A stretch of DNA of 64,000 bases from an uncultured Rhodocyclaceae bacterium (GTDB lineage: Bacteria > Pseudomonadota > Gammaproteobacteria > Burkholderiales > Rhodocyclaceae), in the NCBI GenBank assembly GCA_907163075.1, contig CAJQTY010000001.1, positions 682,001 to 746,000 on the forward strand, in the 5' to 3' direction. Positions within the stretch are counted from its first letter, which is position 1; each line of letters opens with the position of its first letter. This document shows, piece by piece, positions 9,702-19,210 of this stretch. The position numbers and the translations under genes were made by a program. A model generated the notes under the pieces. The model was not told the DNA's origin and made no database searches. It saw nothing but the letters and a program-made list of their open reading frames with translations.

Positions 9702-12700
9702 ATGATTATGCTCGGTGCAACCATCCGGCGCCAGCCGATCAAGGTCAAGCTTCTGCTGATCATCCTGACGTCGATCGTCGTCGCCCTGATCGTCGAGAGC
9801 GCCGGACTGATCGTCTACGAGCGGCTGCGCGCCCGCCAGGATCTGCTGCGCGACCTGAGTACGCTGGCCCGCATAATCGCCGACCGCAACACGGCGGCGC
9901 TCAGTTTCGACGACGCGAGCGCCGCCAGCGAAACACTGGAGGCGCTCAAGGCCAAGCCCGAGGTGACCGCCGCCGGCATTTACGCCATCGACGGCCCGAT
10001 CTTCGCCACCTACGAAAGCGGCCAGGAGCAGGCCTACGCCTTCCCCCCGGCCACCGGCAGCGCGCGGCGAACGGTCTTCGAGGGCGATTACGTGCATCTC
10101 GTCGAACCGGTGGTCATGGACGGCGTGACCATAGGCAACGTCTTCCTGCGTGCCAGTCTGCGCGAAGTAGACCGCCTGTGGCTCGACTTCCTGCTGTACG
10201 CCGCCTTGATCGGCGTGTGCACCGTCGTGATCACGCTGATCGTTGCCAACCGCCTGCAGCGGGTCGTTTCCGGACCGCTCGAACGGCTCACCGGCACCGT
10301 GCGCCAGATCACCGCCGGCAATGATTACAGCCTGCGCGCGCGGCTTGAAAACGAGGACGAGGTCGGCGATCTGGTCGGCGCCTTCAACGGCATGCTCGAC
10401 ACCATCGAAACACACAGCCGTGAGCTTGTGCGCGCCAACAGTTTGCTCGCGGAACGCGAAGAGCAGCTCCAGTCGATCAACGAGGACCTGGAGCGGCGTG
10501 TCGATGACCGTACCGCCGAATTGCAGGCGCTGTTCGATTCGGCCAGCGTCGGCATGGCGTTGCTGAAGAACCCTGTCATTCAGCGCGTTAACCGGAGCCT
10601 GGATGAAATGTTGGGCTATCCGCCCGGCGCGCTGCTCGGGCAATCGGCGCGGGTGTGGTTCGACCCCGAGATATGGGAGACGCTCAGCGCGGAAGTGCGG
10701 GCCACGCTGGAACGCGGCGAGACCGACGCGCGCGAGGTACCGATGCGGCGGCGCGACGGCAGCCAGTTGTGGGTTCATTTCGCCTTGCGCGCCATCGACG
10801 CCGCCGACCACGACAGGGGAGCGGTCGCCGTAATTCAGGACATCAGCCTGCAACGAACGGTCATCGCCGAAATGGCGCAGGCCAAGACGCTGGCGGAAGA
10901 CGCGACGCGCATGAAGTCCGAGTTCCTGGCCAACATGAGCCACGAAATCCGCACGCCGATGAACGCCATACTCGGCATGCTCTACCTGGCGCTCAGGAGG
11001 CCGATGTCGGACGAGTTGCGCAGTCGCCTGGGCAAGGCGCACGGCGCCGCGCAGTTGCTGCTCGGCATCGTCAACGACATTCTCGATTTTTCGAAGATCG
11101 AGGCCGGCAAGCTGGAACTCGAGCATGTGGAATTCAGTCTCGACGGCGTTCTTCAGCGTGTCGCCGATACCATCGGCGCGCAGGCCGAACGCAAGGGCCT
11201 CGAATTCCTGATCCGCCAGGATGTCGCCCTGCCCTCGACGCTGGTCGGGGACCCGCTGCGCGTGGGCCAGATTCTCCTCAATCTGTGCAGCAACGCCGTG
11301 AAATTCACCGAGCGCGGCGAAATCGAGGTCGCCGTCGAAAAACTCGAGTTCGGCGCCCGCAGCCTGGTGCTGCGGATCAGCGTCCGCGATTCCGGCATCG
11401 GCATGACTCCGGAATCGCAGGCGCTGCTCTTCGAGAAATTCACCCAGGCCGATCAGTCGACGACCCGGCGTTTCGGAGGAACGGGTCTGGGTCTGGCGAT
11501 CTGCAAGAATCTCGTCGAACTGATGGGCGGCCGTATCTGGATAGAGCACTCCACGCCGGGTGCCGGCACGATGATCAGCTGTAGCGTCCGCCTGGGGCTG
11601 ACGCAGCAAGCGCCGACGGTGCATCAGCAACTCGTCGACCAGGTCGGCCCGATGCTCGAAGGCGTCAAGATTCTGGTCGTCGACGACAACGAGACGTCGC
11701 GGGAAATCCTCGGTGGCATGCTGCGTGACTTCCAGGTCGACGTGTGCGCGGTGGACAGCGGCGCCGCGGCGCTCGCCACGCTCACCGACAACGCCGCCGT
11801 GTCATACGACCTGGCGCTGGTCGACTGGCGCATGCCGGGGATGAATGGCGACGAGCTGATCCGGCGCGTCAACGCCGATCAATCCATCGTTGCCAAACCC
11901 AAGCAGGTGCTCGTCAGTGCCCATGGGCGCGACGAAGTCATGCGGCTGGCCGACGCCGTCGGCGTCGATGGCTTCCTGCTCAAACCCGTTTCTCCGTCTG
12001 CGCTCCTCGATACAGTCTTGTCAACGCTGGGTCGCGGTCGCATCGTCTACCCTGGCATCAATCGCGCGCCGGGTCCGGCCGAGGATGTCACGAGCTACGG
12101 CTTCGCCGGCGCCCGCCTGCTGCTGGTCGAGGACAACGAAATCAACCGTGAATTCGCCAGCGAGCTGTTGCGCTCGATCGGTGTCGAGGTCGACGAGGCG
12201 GTCGACGGTGTCGAGGCCGTGAGCAAGGCACGAATCCACGCCTACGACGGCATCCTGATGGACGTCCAGATGCCGGTGATGGGCGGCCTTGAAGCGACGC
12301 AGCGCATCCGCGCCCTGGCGCACGAGCCGGGCTACGAATACCTGGCGCAGATGCCGATCATCGCCATGACCGCGCTGGCGATGGCGAGCGACGTCGAAAG
12401 CACGCGCGGCGCCGGCATGAACGATCACGTCACCAAGCCGATCGATCCGGAGACGCTGGTGCGGGTGCTCCACCACTGGATTCATCCGGCAGGAAAAGAC
12501 GGCGGCGGGCCGGTCGGCGCTCACGCCGCGCCCGTCGAGTCTGTCGCGGCACCGACGCCGCCCGCCGCGACGAAGACCGGCTACGTCGACGTCGACGAGG
12601 CCCTCGCCCGCATCGGCGGCAACCGCGCCCTTTACCTCCGCCTGCTGAGCCGCTTTCGCGACACTTACGGCGACGCGGCGGGCAAACTGCAACGCCTCGC

Positions 12701-12911
12701 CGCCGAACAGGGCGCCGACGCGGCCGAGGCATTTTGCCACAGCATGAAAGGCGTCTGCGGCAACGTCGGCGCCACGCCGCTCTACGCCGCCCTGGTCGTC
12801 CTCGACGCGCAACTGAAGGCTTCCCGATTGCCGGACGCGGACCAGATCGCGCACCTGGGCGAATTGCTGGCCGGTACCCTCGCCGAAATCGACAGTCTGC
12901 TCAAACGCTGA
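9702..12911 (+). CDS. Hybrid sensor histidine kinase (HAMP-PAS-HisKA-HATPase-REC-REC-HPt)
   Basis: A 1069-residue inner-membrane phosphorelay kinase. Order: TM1 (about 17-40), a CHASE8-like periplasmic domain, TM2 (about 165-185), HAMP, coiled coil, PAS (about 265-385), HisKA with phospho-His in [11 protein letters not shown] (H414), HATPase ([19 protein letters not shown]), receiver 1 (acceptor D708 in ALVDWRMPGM), receiver 2 (D854 in [11 protein letters not shown]) and a C-terminal HPt domain (H1013 in CHSMKGVCGN). All catalytic residues are present, so a full internal relay is possible. It follows the YfiR-like gene by 9 bases. No DNA-binding output is attached; the downstream regulator is unknown. 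Confidence 0.92.
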   Translation: MIMLGATIRRQPIKVKLLLIILTSIVVALIVESAGLIVYERLRARQDLLRDLSTLARIIADRNTAALSFDDASAASETLEALKAKPEVTAAGIYAIDGPIFATYESGQEQAYAFPPATGSARRTVFEGDYVHLVEPVVMDGVTIGNVFLRASLREVDRLWLDFLLYAALIGVCTVVITLIVANRLQRVVSGPLERLTGTVRQITAGNDYSLRARLENEDEVGDLVGAFNGMLDTIETHSRELVRANSLLAEREEQLQSINEDLERRVDDRTAELQALFDSASVGMALLKNPVIQRVNRSLDEMLGYPPGALLGQSARVWFDPEIWETLSAEVRATLERGETDAREVPMRRRDGSQLWVHFALRAIDAADHDRGAVAVIQDISLQRTVIAEMAQAKTLAEDATRMKSEFLANMSHEIRTPMNAILGMLYLALRRPMSDELRSRLGKAHGAAQLLLGIVNDILDFSKIEAGKLELEHVEFSLDGVLQRVADTIGAQAERKGLEFLIRQDVALPSTLVGDPLRVGQILLNLCSNAVKFTERGEIEVAVEKLEFGARSLVLRISVRDSGIGMTPESQALLFEKFTQADQSTTRRFGGTGLGLAICKNLVELMGGRIWIEHSTPGAGTMISCSVRLGLTQQAPTVHQQLVDQVGPMLEGVKILVVDDNETSREILGGMLRDFQVDVCAVDSGAAALATLTDNAAVSYDLALVDWRMPGMNGDELIRRVNADQSIVAKPKQVLVSAHGRDEVMRLADAVGVDGFLLKPVSPSALLDTVLSTLGRGRIVYPGINRAPGPAEDVTSYGFAGARLLLVEDNEINREFASELLRSIGVEVDEAVDGVEAVSKARIHAYDGILMDVQMPVMGGLEATQRIRALAHEPGYEYLAQMPIIAMTALAMASDVESTRGAGMNDHVTKPIDPETLVRVLHHWIHPAGKDGGGPVGAHAAPVESVAAPTPPAATKTGYVDVDEALARIGGNRALYLRLLSRFRDTYGDAAGKLQRLAAEQGADAAEAFCHSMKGVCGNVGATPLYAALVVLDAQLKASRLPDADQIAHLGELLAGTLAEIDSLLKR

Positions 12912-13090
12912 TCCGGCAAACACCGGTGGCGCGCGCTTTCAACACCGGGCGACGGAGAAATACATGGAACCGGTAAGCGGGTGATTCGCGGCTTTGCCCA
13001 GTCCCTTGTCGGATTGGTTGCCGCAATTCTCGGGACAGACGGCCGGGGAATAAACCCGCTTTTCCCAAGTGTTACCATTTCCAGTACAGT

Positions 13091-16000
13091 GTGTCGGGAA
13101 TTGATACGGTCGCCGGTATTCCAACCCTTGGGTCGCAGCCAGTGAACAGAAACCTTATCGACGAATTTTCGGGAAGCATGGTCGGCACCTGGAAAGCCAC
13201 GGCGGTGGTCGTGCTGGCCGGTGCCTTGTTGCTCGCGTGGAACCTGCGTGGCGACTACGAAAGCATTCGCGCGAATCAGTTCAGGGTACTGGAAGAAAGC
13301 GGCAGGCTCGCCGCCACCCGGATCAGTGGCGTATTGCGCAGCGTGGATGTCGGTCTGCAGTCGCTGGTTGCAGACCAGCTGGCCAAGCCCCGCCTTTCGG
13401 AACAGTTGATCACGCAGCGCCAGCGGGCTTTTCTCGAACAGTTTCCGGAAGTCAGGGCGGTCACTGCTATCGATCCGGAAGGAAATATTACGGCCTGGGA
13501 CAGCGTCGATATGTGGCAGGAACTGAAGGAGTCGCTCAGCGGCTTCAACGCGGCCCAGCGCGACTATTTCGCATTCCATCGCGATGCCACGCCGGGGCAG
13601 TATCACCACATATTCCGCTCCCGCCTCTTCCTCGGGATACTGAAGACGCACGTCGTCTCCTTCTCACGCGCCGTCCGCGACAAGGATGGCGAATTCCTCG
13701 GCGTCGTCTCCGCGACGATAACGCCCCGCGTGTTCGAGCCGGTGCTGCGGGAAATCATCGCCAACCCGCAGGTCGATGCGGCTGCCGTGCACAATCGGCA
13801 TGGCGATATTCTCTATCGCCTGCCGGACGCGGAAAAACATGTCGGAAAGAATGTGGTGAACGGCGAGGCATTCCAGAAATACCTGCGTTCGGACGAGAGT
13901 ATCACGCGCTATACGGGCGTCACGGTGACCGATAACGTGAAGCGTATCCTGGTATTCGCCAAGGTCGACGAGACCGATCTGGACGTCGGTGTTTCCCTCC
14001 GCTACGACCATGTGATCCAGGAGTGGCGCCGGATCGCCTTGCTGAAATGCCTGCTCTTCCTGGCTTTCGCCGCCTTGTCGATTGCCCTGACCCGGACCAT
14101 GAAGCGCCGCCAGGCAGTCTGGGCCGAATTGCGCGAGAGCGAGGGCAGGTTCCGCCTGATGGCATCTTCCGTCAAGGATTACGCCATCATCATGCTCGAT
14201 GAGGCAGGGCGCGTCACGAGCTGGAACGAGGGGGCGCAGCGCCTGACCGGCTATGAGGAAGGCGAAATCCTGGGCCGAGAATTCGCTTGTTTTTACTGTC
14301 CGGAGGATGCCGCGGCCGGGGTGCCGCGCCGGTTGCTGGCCGATGCCGCCGAGCAGGGACGCAGCGAGATCGAGGCCGTGCGGGTGCGCAAGGATGGCTC
14401 GGTGTTCTCCGCCGATGTCGTGATCACGACCCTGCGCGCGCACAACGGCGCCTTGAAGGGTTACGTCGAAATCGTTCGCGATATTTCCGAGCGCAAGGAG
14501 GCCGAGCAGGAACTGCATGCCCACCGCGATCACCTGGAAGCCCTGGTCGCCGACCGGACGGCCGAACTGCAGACCGCGAAAGAAGTGGCGGAGGTGGCCA
14601 ATGGTGCCAAGAGTGCCTTTCTCGCCAACATGAGCCACGAGATCCGCACGCCGATCAATGCCATCCTGGGCATGCTTTACCTTTCCCGCCAGGAGGCGAT
14701 GTCGGATCACCTGCGGGCGAGATTGACCAAGGCGCATGGCGCCGCGCAACTGCTGCTGGGCATCATCAACGACATTCTCGATTTTTCGAAGATCGAGGCC
14801 GGCAAACTGGAAATCGAGCAGGTCGAGTTCGAGCTCGATCCGGTCTTGCTGCGGCTTATCGACACGATCGGCATTCAGGCTGGCAACAAGCGGGTCGAGT
14901 TCCTTATCAGGCAGGATCGCGAGCTGCCGTCCAGGCTGATCGGTGATCCCTTGCGGCTCAGCCAGATAGTGTTGAATCTGTGCAGCAATGCGGTGAAGTT
15001 CACCGAGCATGGCGAGATCGAACTCGGCATCAGCCGAGGTGAAAGCCGGGACGGCAAGGTGGAAATCCGGATCGATGTCCGCGACAGCGGCATTGGCATG
15101 GCGCCCGAGGTTCAGGCGCGGCTGTTCGAGAAATTCACCCAGGCCGACCAGTCCACGACGCGACGCTTCGGTGGCACCGGGCTGGGGCTGGCCATTTGCA
15201 AGAACCTGGTCGAACTGATGGGCGGGCGGATCTGGATTTCGCGCTCGGAACTCGGCCAGGGCACGACCATCAGTTTGACGCTGGCACTGGGGCTACCCGC
15301 CGCCGTGACCAGTTGCGGCGAAGCATTGAAGTCACTGGTCGGCGATCGTTTTGCCGGTTCGCCGAAGGTGCTGCTGGTGACTGAAAACGTCAATCTGCGC
15401 CTGATGCTGGCCGATATCCTCGCTTTTGCCGGCATCGAGTCCAGCTTCGTGCCGGACTTCCAGATGGCGCAACGTATCGTCGAAGAAGCTGAAACCGGAG
15501 AAATTGCGGTCTGCATCGTTGACTGGAACTTGCTCATTGATGGCGGTCTGACGCAACTGCCGGGCAGCAGGAAGGATGGAACACGCTGGCTGCTACTGGC
15601 CTCGGGCAGCGATCTTGAAATGGTGGTCCAGGCCGGCGCCGATGGTATTCTCGTCAAGCCGGTGCTGGCCCCGGCCCTCTTCGATACCCTCTCCTTCCTG
15701 CTCGGGCGTGGGCGGATCCTGCAGCAGGAAGTGGAACGCTGGGTGGTCCCGACGCATCGGGGCGGCGGCCGGACATTCACCGGCGCGCATCTGTTGCTGG
15801 TCGAGGACAACGAAATCAATCGCGAATTTGCCGGAGAGCTGCTGCGTTCCTGGGGGCTGCGCGTCGACGAGGCGGTCGATGGCGCTCAGGCGGTGGCCAA
15901 GGCACAGGCAAGCAATTACGACGGGATCCTGATGGATGTCCAGATGCCGGTGATGGGCGGGCTGGATGCGACGCGCCACATTCGGGCGCTCGGGGGTCAG

Positions 16001-16576
16001 GCCGGCAACGAACGGCTGGCTGGCATACCGATCATCGCCATGACGGCGCTGGCGATGGCCGGCGATATCGATGAATGCCGCGCGGCTGGCATGAATGACC
16101 ATATATCCAAACCGATCGATCCGGAAAAACTGCTGGACAGGCTTGAATGCTGGATCAAGCCAGCCGCGCCGGGCGCTCAGCCACAGGCGATGGTCGAGAC
16201 GAGCCCGCCGAACGCGCCCGCCAAGGCAGCAGAAGCGCCTGCCGCCGACGCCCTCGACGTGGCGGCGGCGGTGCGCCGGGTGGGAGGCAATCGTGCGCTG
16301 TATTTGCGTCTGCTCAAGCGTTTTCGCGATACCTATCCCGATGCGCTGGCGGCCATGCAACAACTGGCGGCGATACAGGGGATGGCTGCGGCTGAAGCCT
16401 ACTGCCACAGCCTGAAGGGCGTCTGCGGCAATATCGGGGCCGATGGGCTGTACGCCGCCCTTGACCGCATGGACAAGGAGCTCAAGGCGGATCGCTGGCC
16501 GGACGAGGCTTTGCTGGATGAGCTTGGGCGCCAGCTGCGGGAAGTCTTCAGGGCGATCGAGAGCCTCGAGGGCTGA
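13091..16576 (+). CDS. Hybrid sensor histidine kinase (Cache-PAS-HisKA-HATPase-degenerate REC-REC-HPt)
   Basis: A paralogue of the preceding kinase, up to 1161 residues. Order: TM (about 33-52), a double-Cache-like periplasmic sensor ([20 protein letters not shown] onward), TM2, PAS (about 350-470), HisKA (H516 in [11 protein letters not shown]), HATPase, a receiver-like domain, a canonical receiver (D949) and HPt (H1106). The first receiver has LLVTENVN where the acidic pair should be, although VDW with the acceptor position and a LVKP lysine remain. The start is uncertain: GTG 13091, GTG 13142 or ATG 13178 are all in frame; the last still retains the first membrane segment. Confidence 0.9.
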   Translation: MSGIDTVAGIPTLGSQPVNRNLIDEFSGSMVGTWKATAVVVLAGALLLAWNLRGDYESIRANQFRVLEESGRLAATRISGVLRSVDVGLQSLVADQLAKPRLSEQLITQRQRAFLEQFPEVRAVTAIDPEGNITAWDSVDMWQELKESLSGFNAAQRDYFAFHRDATPGQYHHIFRSRLFLGILKTHVVSFSRAVRDKDGEFLGVVSATITPRVFEPVLREIIANPQVDAAAVHNRHGDILYRLPDAEKHVGKNVVNGEAFQKYLRSDESITRYTGVTVTDNVKRILVFAKVDETDLDVGVSLRYDHVIQEWRRIALLKCLLFLAFAALSIALTRTMKRRQAVWAELRESEGRFRLMASSVKDYAIIMLDEAGRVTSWNEGAQRLTGYEEGEILGREFACFYCPEDAAAGVPRRLLADAAEQGRSEIEAVRVRKDGSVFSADVVITTLRAHNGALKGYVEIVRDISERKEAEQELHAHRDHLEALVADRTAELQTAKEVAEVANGAKSAFLANMSHEIRTPINAILGMLYLSRQEAMSDHLRARLTKAHGAAQLLLGIINDILDFSKIEAGKLEIEQVEFELDPVLLRLIDTIGIQAGNKRVEFLIRQDRELPSRLIGDPLRLSQIVLNLCSNAVKFTEHGEIELGISRGESRDGKVEIRIDVRDSGIGMAPEVQARLFEKFTQADQSTTRRFGGTGLGLAICKNLVELMGGRIWISRSELGQGTTISLTLALGLPAAVTSCGEALKSLVGDRFAGSPKVLLVTENVNLRLMLADILAFAGIESSFVPDFQMAQRIVEEAETGEIAVCIVDWNLLIDGGLTQLPGSRKDGTRWLLLASGSDLEMVVQAGADGILVKPVLAPALFDTLSFLLGRGRILQQEVERWVVPTHRGGGRTFTGAHLLLVEDNEINREFAGELLRSWGLRVDEAVDGAQAVAKAQASNYDGILMDVQMPVMGGLDATRHIRALGGQAGNERLAGIPIIAMTALAMAGDIDECRAAGMNDHISKPIDPEKLLDRLECWIKPAAPGAQPQAMVETSPPNAPAKAAEAPAADALDVAAAVRRVGGNRALYLRLLKRFRDTYPDALAAMQQLAAIQGMAAAEAYCHSLKGVCGNIGADGLYAALDRMDKELKADRWPDEALLDELGRQLREVFRAIESLEG

Positions 16577-16586
16577 ACGGAGAGAA

Positions 16587-16614
16587 CGAAAAAACGGGAG
16601 CCGAAGCTCCCGTT
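16587..16614 (-). terminator. Rho-independent terminator of urtA
   Basis: Read on the minus strand, an 8-bp stem (ACGGGAGC / GCTCCCGT) with a TTCG tetraloop is followed by a run of six T (A-tract 16589-16594 on the plus strand). It lies 25 bases beyond the urtA stop and shows that urtA is transcribed as its own unit. It may also block read-through from the converging kinase gene. Confidence 0.92.
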
Positions 16615-16639
16615 CCTGGCGACTGACAGATGACCCGGA

Positions 16640-17911
16640 TTACTTCATTTCCGGCTCGTCCTTCTTCGTGTCATTACCCGTGATGAACGGGCTCCACGGC
16701 TGGGCCCTGACCGGGCCGGGGGTCTTCCAGACGACGTTGAACTGGCCGTCGGCCTTGATTTCGCCAATGAATACCGACTTGTGCAGGTGGTGGTTCTTCT
16801 CGTCCATCTTCGACATGATGCCGCTCGGCGCCTTGAAGGTCTGGCCGGCCATGGCGGCGATGACCTTGTCGGTATCGGTCGACTTGGCCTTCTCGACGGC
16901 CTGCTTCCACATGTGGATACCGATGTAGGTAGCTTCCATCGGATCGTTCGTGACGACCTTGTCGGCGTTCGGCAGCTTGGCCTTCTTGGCCCAGTCGCGG
17001 TAGAGCTTCACGAACTTGTCGTTTTCCGGGTTCTTGAGCGACATGAAGTAGTTCCACGACGCCAAGTGGCCGACCAGCGGCTTGGTATCGACGCCGCGCA
17101 GTTCTTCCTCGCCGACCGAGAAGGCGACGACCGGCACATCGGTGGCCTTCAGGCCGGCATTGCCCAGTTCCTTGTAGAAGGGCACGTTGGAGTCGCCGTT
17201 GATAGTCGACACGACCGCCGTCTTCTTGCCTTCGGAGGCGAATTTCTTGATCTTGGCGATGATGGTCTGGTAATCGCTGTGGCCGAACGGCGTGTAGTCT
17301 TCCATGATGTCGGCGTCGGCCACGCCCTTGGATTTCAGGAAGGCGCGCAGGATCTTGTTGGTGGTGCGCGGATAGACGTAGTCGGTGCCGAGCAGCACGA
17401 AGCGCTTGGCTTCGCCGCCGTCCTTGGACATCAGGTACTCGACGGCCGGAATGGCTTGCTGGTTGGGCGCGGCGCCGGTGTAGAAGACGTTCTTTTCGAG
17501 TTCTTCACCCTCGTACTGGACCGGGTAGAAGAGCAGGCCATTGAGTTCCTTGTAGACCGGCAGCACCGACTTGCGGGAAACCGAAGTCCAGCAGCCGAAG
17601 GTGACAGCAACCTTGTCCTTGGTCAGCAGCTGGCGGGCCTTTTCGGCGAACAGCGGCCAGTTGGAAGCCGGGTCGACGACGACCGGCTCCAGCTTCTTGC
17701 CCATCACGCCGCCAGCCTTGTTGATTTCGTCGATGGTCATCAGCACGGTTTCCTTGAGCGCGGTCTCGGAAATGGCCATGGTGCCGGACAGGGAATGCAG
17801 CACGCCGATCTTGATGGTGTCGGCGGCATGGACCGAGAACGAAGCGAGGCCGACCGAGGCCAGGGCCGCGGAGAGCACGCTGGCCTTGATGAAGTTGCGT
17901 CGGGATTTCAT
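16640..17911 (-). CDS. urtA: Urea ABC transporter substrate-binding protein
   Basis: Periplasmic urea-binding protein of the UrtABCDE importer, 423 residues. A twin-arginine-like leader (MKSRRNFIKASVLSAALASV, cleavage near VHA) precedes the ligand-binding fold: IKIGVLHSLSGTMAISE, VVVDPASNWPLFAEKA, FYPVQYEGEE, NDPMEATYIGIHMWKQAVEKA. An AAGGAG ribosome site precedes the ATG. The gene has its own terminator but no linked permease; urtBCDE lie on the same strand 10 kb downstream of its stop. UrtA is often expressed in excess over the membrane subunits, which a separate unit would allow. Confidence 0.95.
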   Translation of the reverse strand: MKSRRNFIKASVLSAALASVGLASFSVHAADTIKIGVLHSLSGTMAISETALKETVLMTIDEINKAGGVMGKKLEPVVVDPASNWPLFAEKARQLLTKDKVAVTFGCWTSVSRKSVLPVYKELNGLLFYPVQYEGEELEKNVFYTGAAPNQQAIPAVEYLMSKDGGEAKRFVLLGTDYVYPRTTNKILRAFLKSKGVADADIMEDYTPFGHSDYQTIIAKIKKFASEGKKTAVVSTINGDSNVPFYKELGNAGLKATDVPVVAFSVGEEELRGVDTKPLVGHLASWNYFMSLKNPENDKFVKLYRDWAKKAKLPNADKVVTNDPMEATYIGIHMWKQAVEKAKSTDTDKVIAAMAGQTFKAPSGIMSKMDEKNHHLHKSVFIGEIKADGQFNVVWKTPGPVRAQPWSPFITGNDTKKDEPEMK

Positions 17912-18089
17912 GGTGAGGCTCCTTGAAAATTTGGCTGGAACTGCAACGCATGCTGCAGCGCAAGGCCAGATTAAGGAGCGCGGAGGTTTGGCGGAATACG
18001 TCAGATTGCGTAGGTGCGCCGACTGGCGACGAGTGACTGGTCAGCGCCGGAGGCGACGCGCGGCTCATCCGGCGCGCTGACCCCGAATG

Positions 18090-18536
18090 TTACCGCTCAC
18101 GAATATCGAGGGACTTGACGATCCATCGCTGTTGATCTTTTTCGAGCGTGACATTGCCCGCCAGGCCTTCCGGAGGATATCGGAAGCGGAGCGTGGCCCG
18201 CCCTTCGGAAAACTCCATCGCCATGACGTCGAGATAGGGCTCTTTCACCTTCACATCCGCAATGAACTGAACAGGCTGGCCAAATTTCGTCAATCGGATT
18301 CCTTCTTCGTACCATGGCCCTTTGATCATTCGCAAAGGGATACGGTCCGGAAGCACGTCGGCGTGGAAATACCGGTTCAGCTGATTCGAGTCGATCAACG
18401 CCTGCAGGATCTCCTGCTTGTCTTCCATTTGAACCCTCCTCTCGTTCCCGTCACCCGAACAGGCGACGAACGATATTCCCAACAGGATCAGGAATGACAA
18501 CCTCCTGATAGAGAGGTGCAGCAGTCTCAATGTCAA
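18090..18536 (-). CDS. Putative lipoprotein, candidate immunity partner
   Basis: A 148-residue protein with an N-terminal hydrophobic segment and lipobox (LLGISFVAC), so probably a lipoprotein facing the periplasm. The mature part (EDKQEILQALIDSNQLNRYF ... GNVTLEKDQQRWIVKSLDIR) resembles small alpha/beta NTF2-like folds, but I cannot assign a family. The best start is TTG at 18536, whose TTGA overlaps the stop of the metallopeptidase-like gene upstream, so the two are translationally coupled. That coupling makes an immunity or chaperone role for the toxin-like neighbour plausible; this is inference. No closer ATG fits. Confidence 0.6.
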   Translation of the reverse strand: MTLRLLHLSIRRLSFLILLGISFVACSGDGNERRVQMEDKQEILQALIDSNQLNRYFHADVLPDRIPLRMIKGPWYEEGIRLTKFGQPVQFIADVKVKEPYLDVMAMEFSEGRATLRFRYPPEGLAGNVTLEKDQQRWIVKSLDIRER

Positions 18537-18970
18537 TTGATCACCCGCCCATAAACGCGCCGCTCGAATTCCTCGCCTTCTTCGCCCGCCCTGTCCAAAC
18601 CATCCTTGTCGTCGCCCCAGTGGGCCAGTTCGTGCAGAAGAGTCACGCCCGCCAGATACACGTTGCCGCCGTTCCTGGTCTTTCTCACTCCCCGTCCGGC
18701 CTCGAAATCCGAAACCAGCTGGGTGTCGATTCGAATCTCGTTCGAACGGGCATCCGGCGTAAATTCACCATAAGCGCCGGCCAGATCCACAACCCGGACA
18801 TCGGGGCCCTCGTTCCACTTGAGTGCACGCTGAAGCGTGGCTCTGTCGAGCTGGCCGATTTCCTGCATGGCCTTGACGATGGACTTGTTGTCCATGATCC
18901 TGGGTATCGAAGTCCGCACATATCTGGCGAACTTCGGATAGCGTGTGATGTCGATATTCCGCATTTTCAT
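18533..18970 (-). CDS. Tox-MPTase3-like zincin metallopeptidase, stand-alone
   Basis: A 145-residue protein with the zinc-binding motif HELAHWGDD and a downstream acidic GEEGEEFERRVYG, preceded by YPKFARYVRTSIPRIMDNKSI and WNEGPDVRV. This layout matches, from memory, metallopeptidase toxin 3 (Tox-MPTase3), a domain usually found at the C-terminus of polymorphic toxins. Here it is free-standing, with no signal peptide or delivery domain. The ATG at 18970 has a strong GAGGAGG site seven bases upstream; an earlier in-frame start at 18994 has none. It is coupled to a lipoprotein gene and lies next to a two-partner secretion locus. The substrate is unknown. Confidence 0.72.
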   Translation of the reverse strand: MKMRNIDITRYPKFARYVRTSIPRIMDNKSIVKAMQEIGQLDRATLQRALKWNEGPDVRVVDLAGAYGEFTPDARSNEIRIDTQLVSDFEAGRGVRKTRNGGNVYLAGVTLLHELAHWGDDKDGLDRAGEEGEEFERRVYGRVIN

Positions 18971-19128
18971 TGTTTGCCTCCTCGTCACGCACAATCAATT
19001 CAGAATTCAATTTCAGTGTATGCAAGAATTCGCCACGGCGAAAGGTCGTCGACCAGGCGGCGGCGTCAACGTGCACCATTCCAACTGTAGCGCGCGATCC
19101 GCAAGCGCACTATCCACGAAACCCGGTA

Positions 19129-19156
19129 TTGCAATAGGACGCGCAGGCCCTAGAAT
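19129..19156 (+). promoter_or_regulatory. Predicted sigma-70 promoter for tpsB-tpsA
   Basis: TTGCAA (19129-19134), 16-base spacer, TAGAAT (19151-19156): both boxes match sigma-70 at four or more positions. Transcription would start near 19163, leaving a leader of about 48 bases before the tpsB ATG. Confidence 0.5.
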
Positions 19157-19210
19157 CAGGCCAGGAACCGACGTGGCGACGGTCACGGCATATCAAGGGA
19201 GCGGCCAACA

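Noticed and set aside
7776-11630. A 1284-codon open frame on the minus strand
   Set aside because: Antisense to the TonB receptor and hybrid kinase, which have clear domains. Long antisense frames are common in GC-rich DNA; the translation has no recognisable domain.
17941-17995. Sigma-54-like sequence upstream of urtA
   Set aside because: A TGGCCTTGCGCTGCA match has GG and GC 9 bases apart rather than the needed 10, so it does not fit a -24/-12 promoter. A CTGCA-N8-TGCAG inverted repeat is there but has no known binder.
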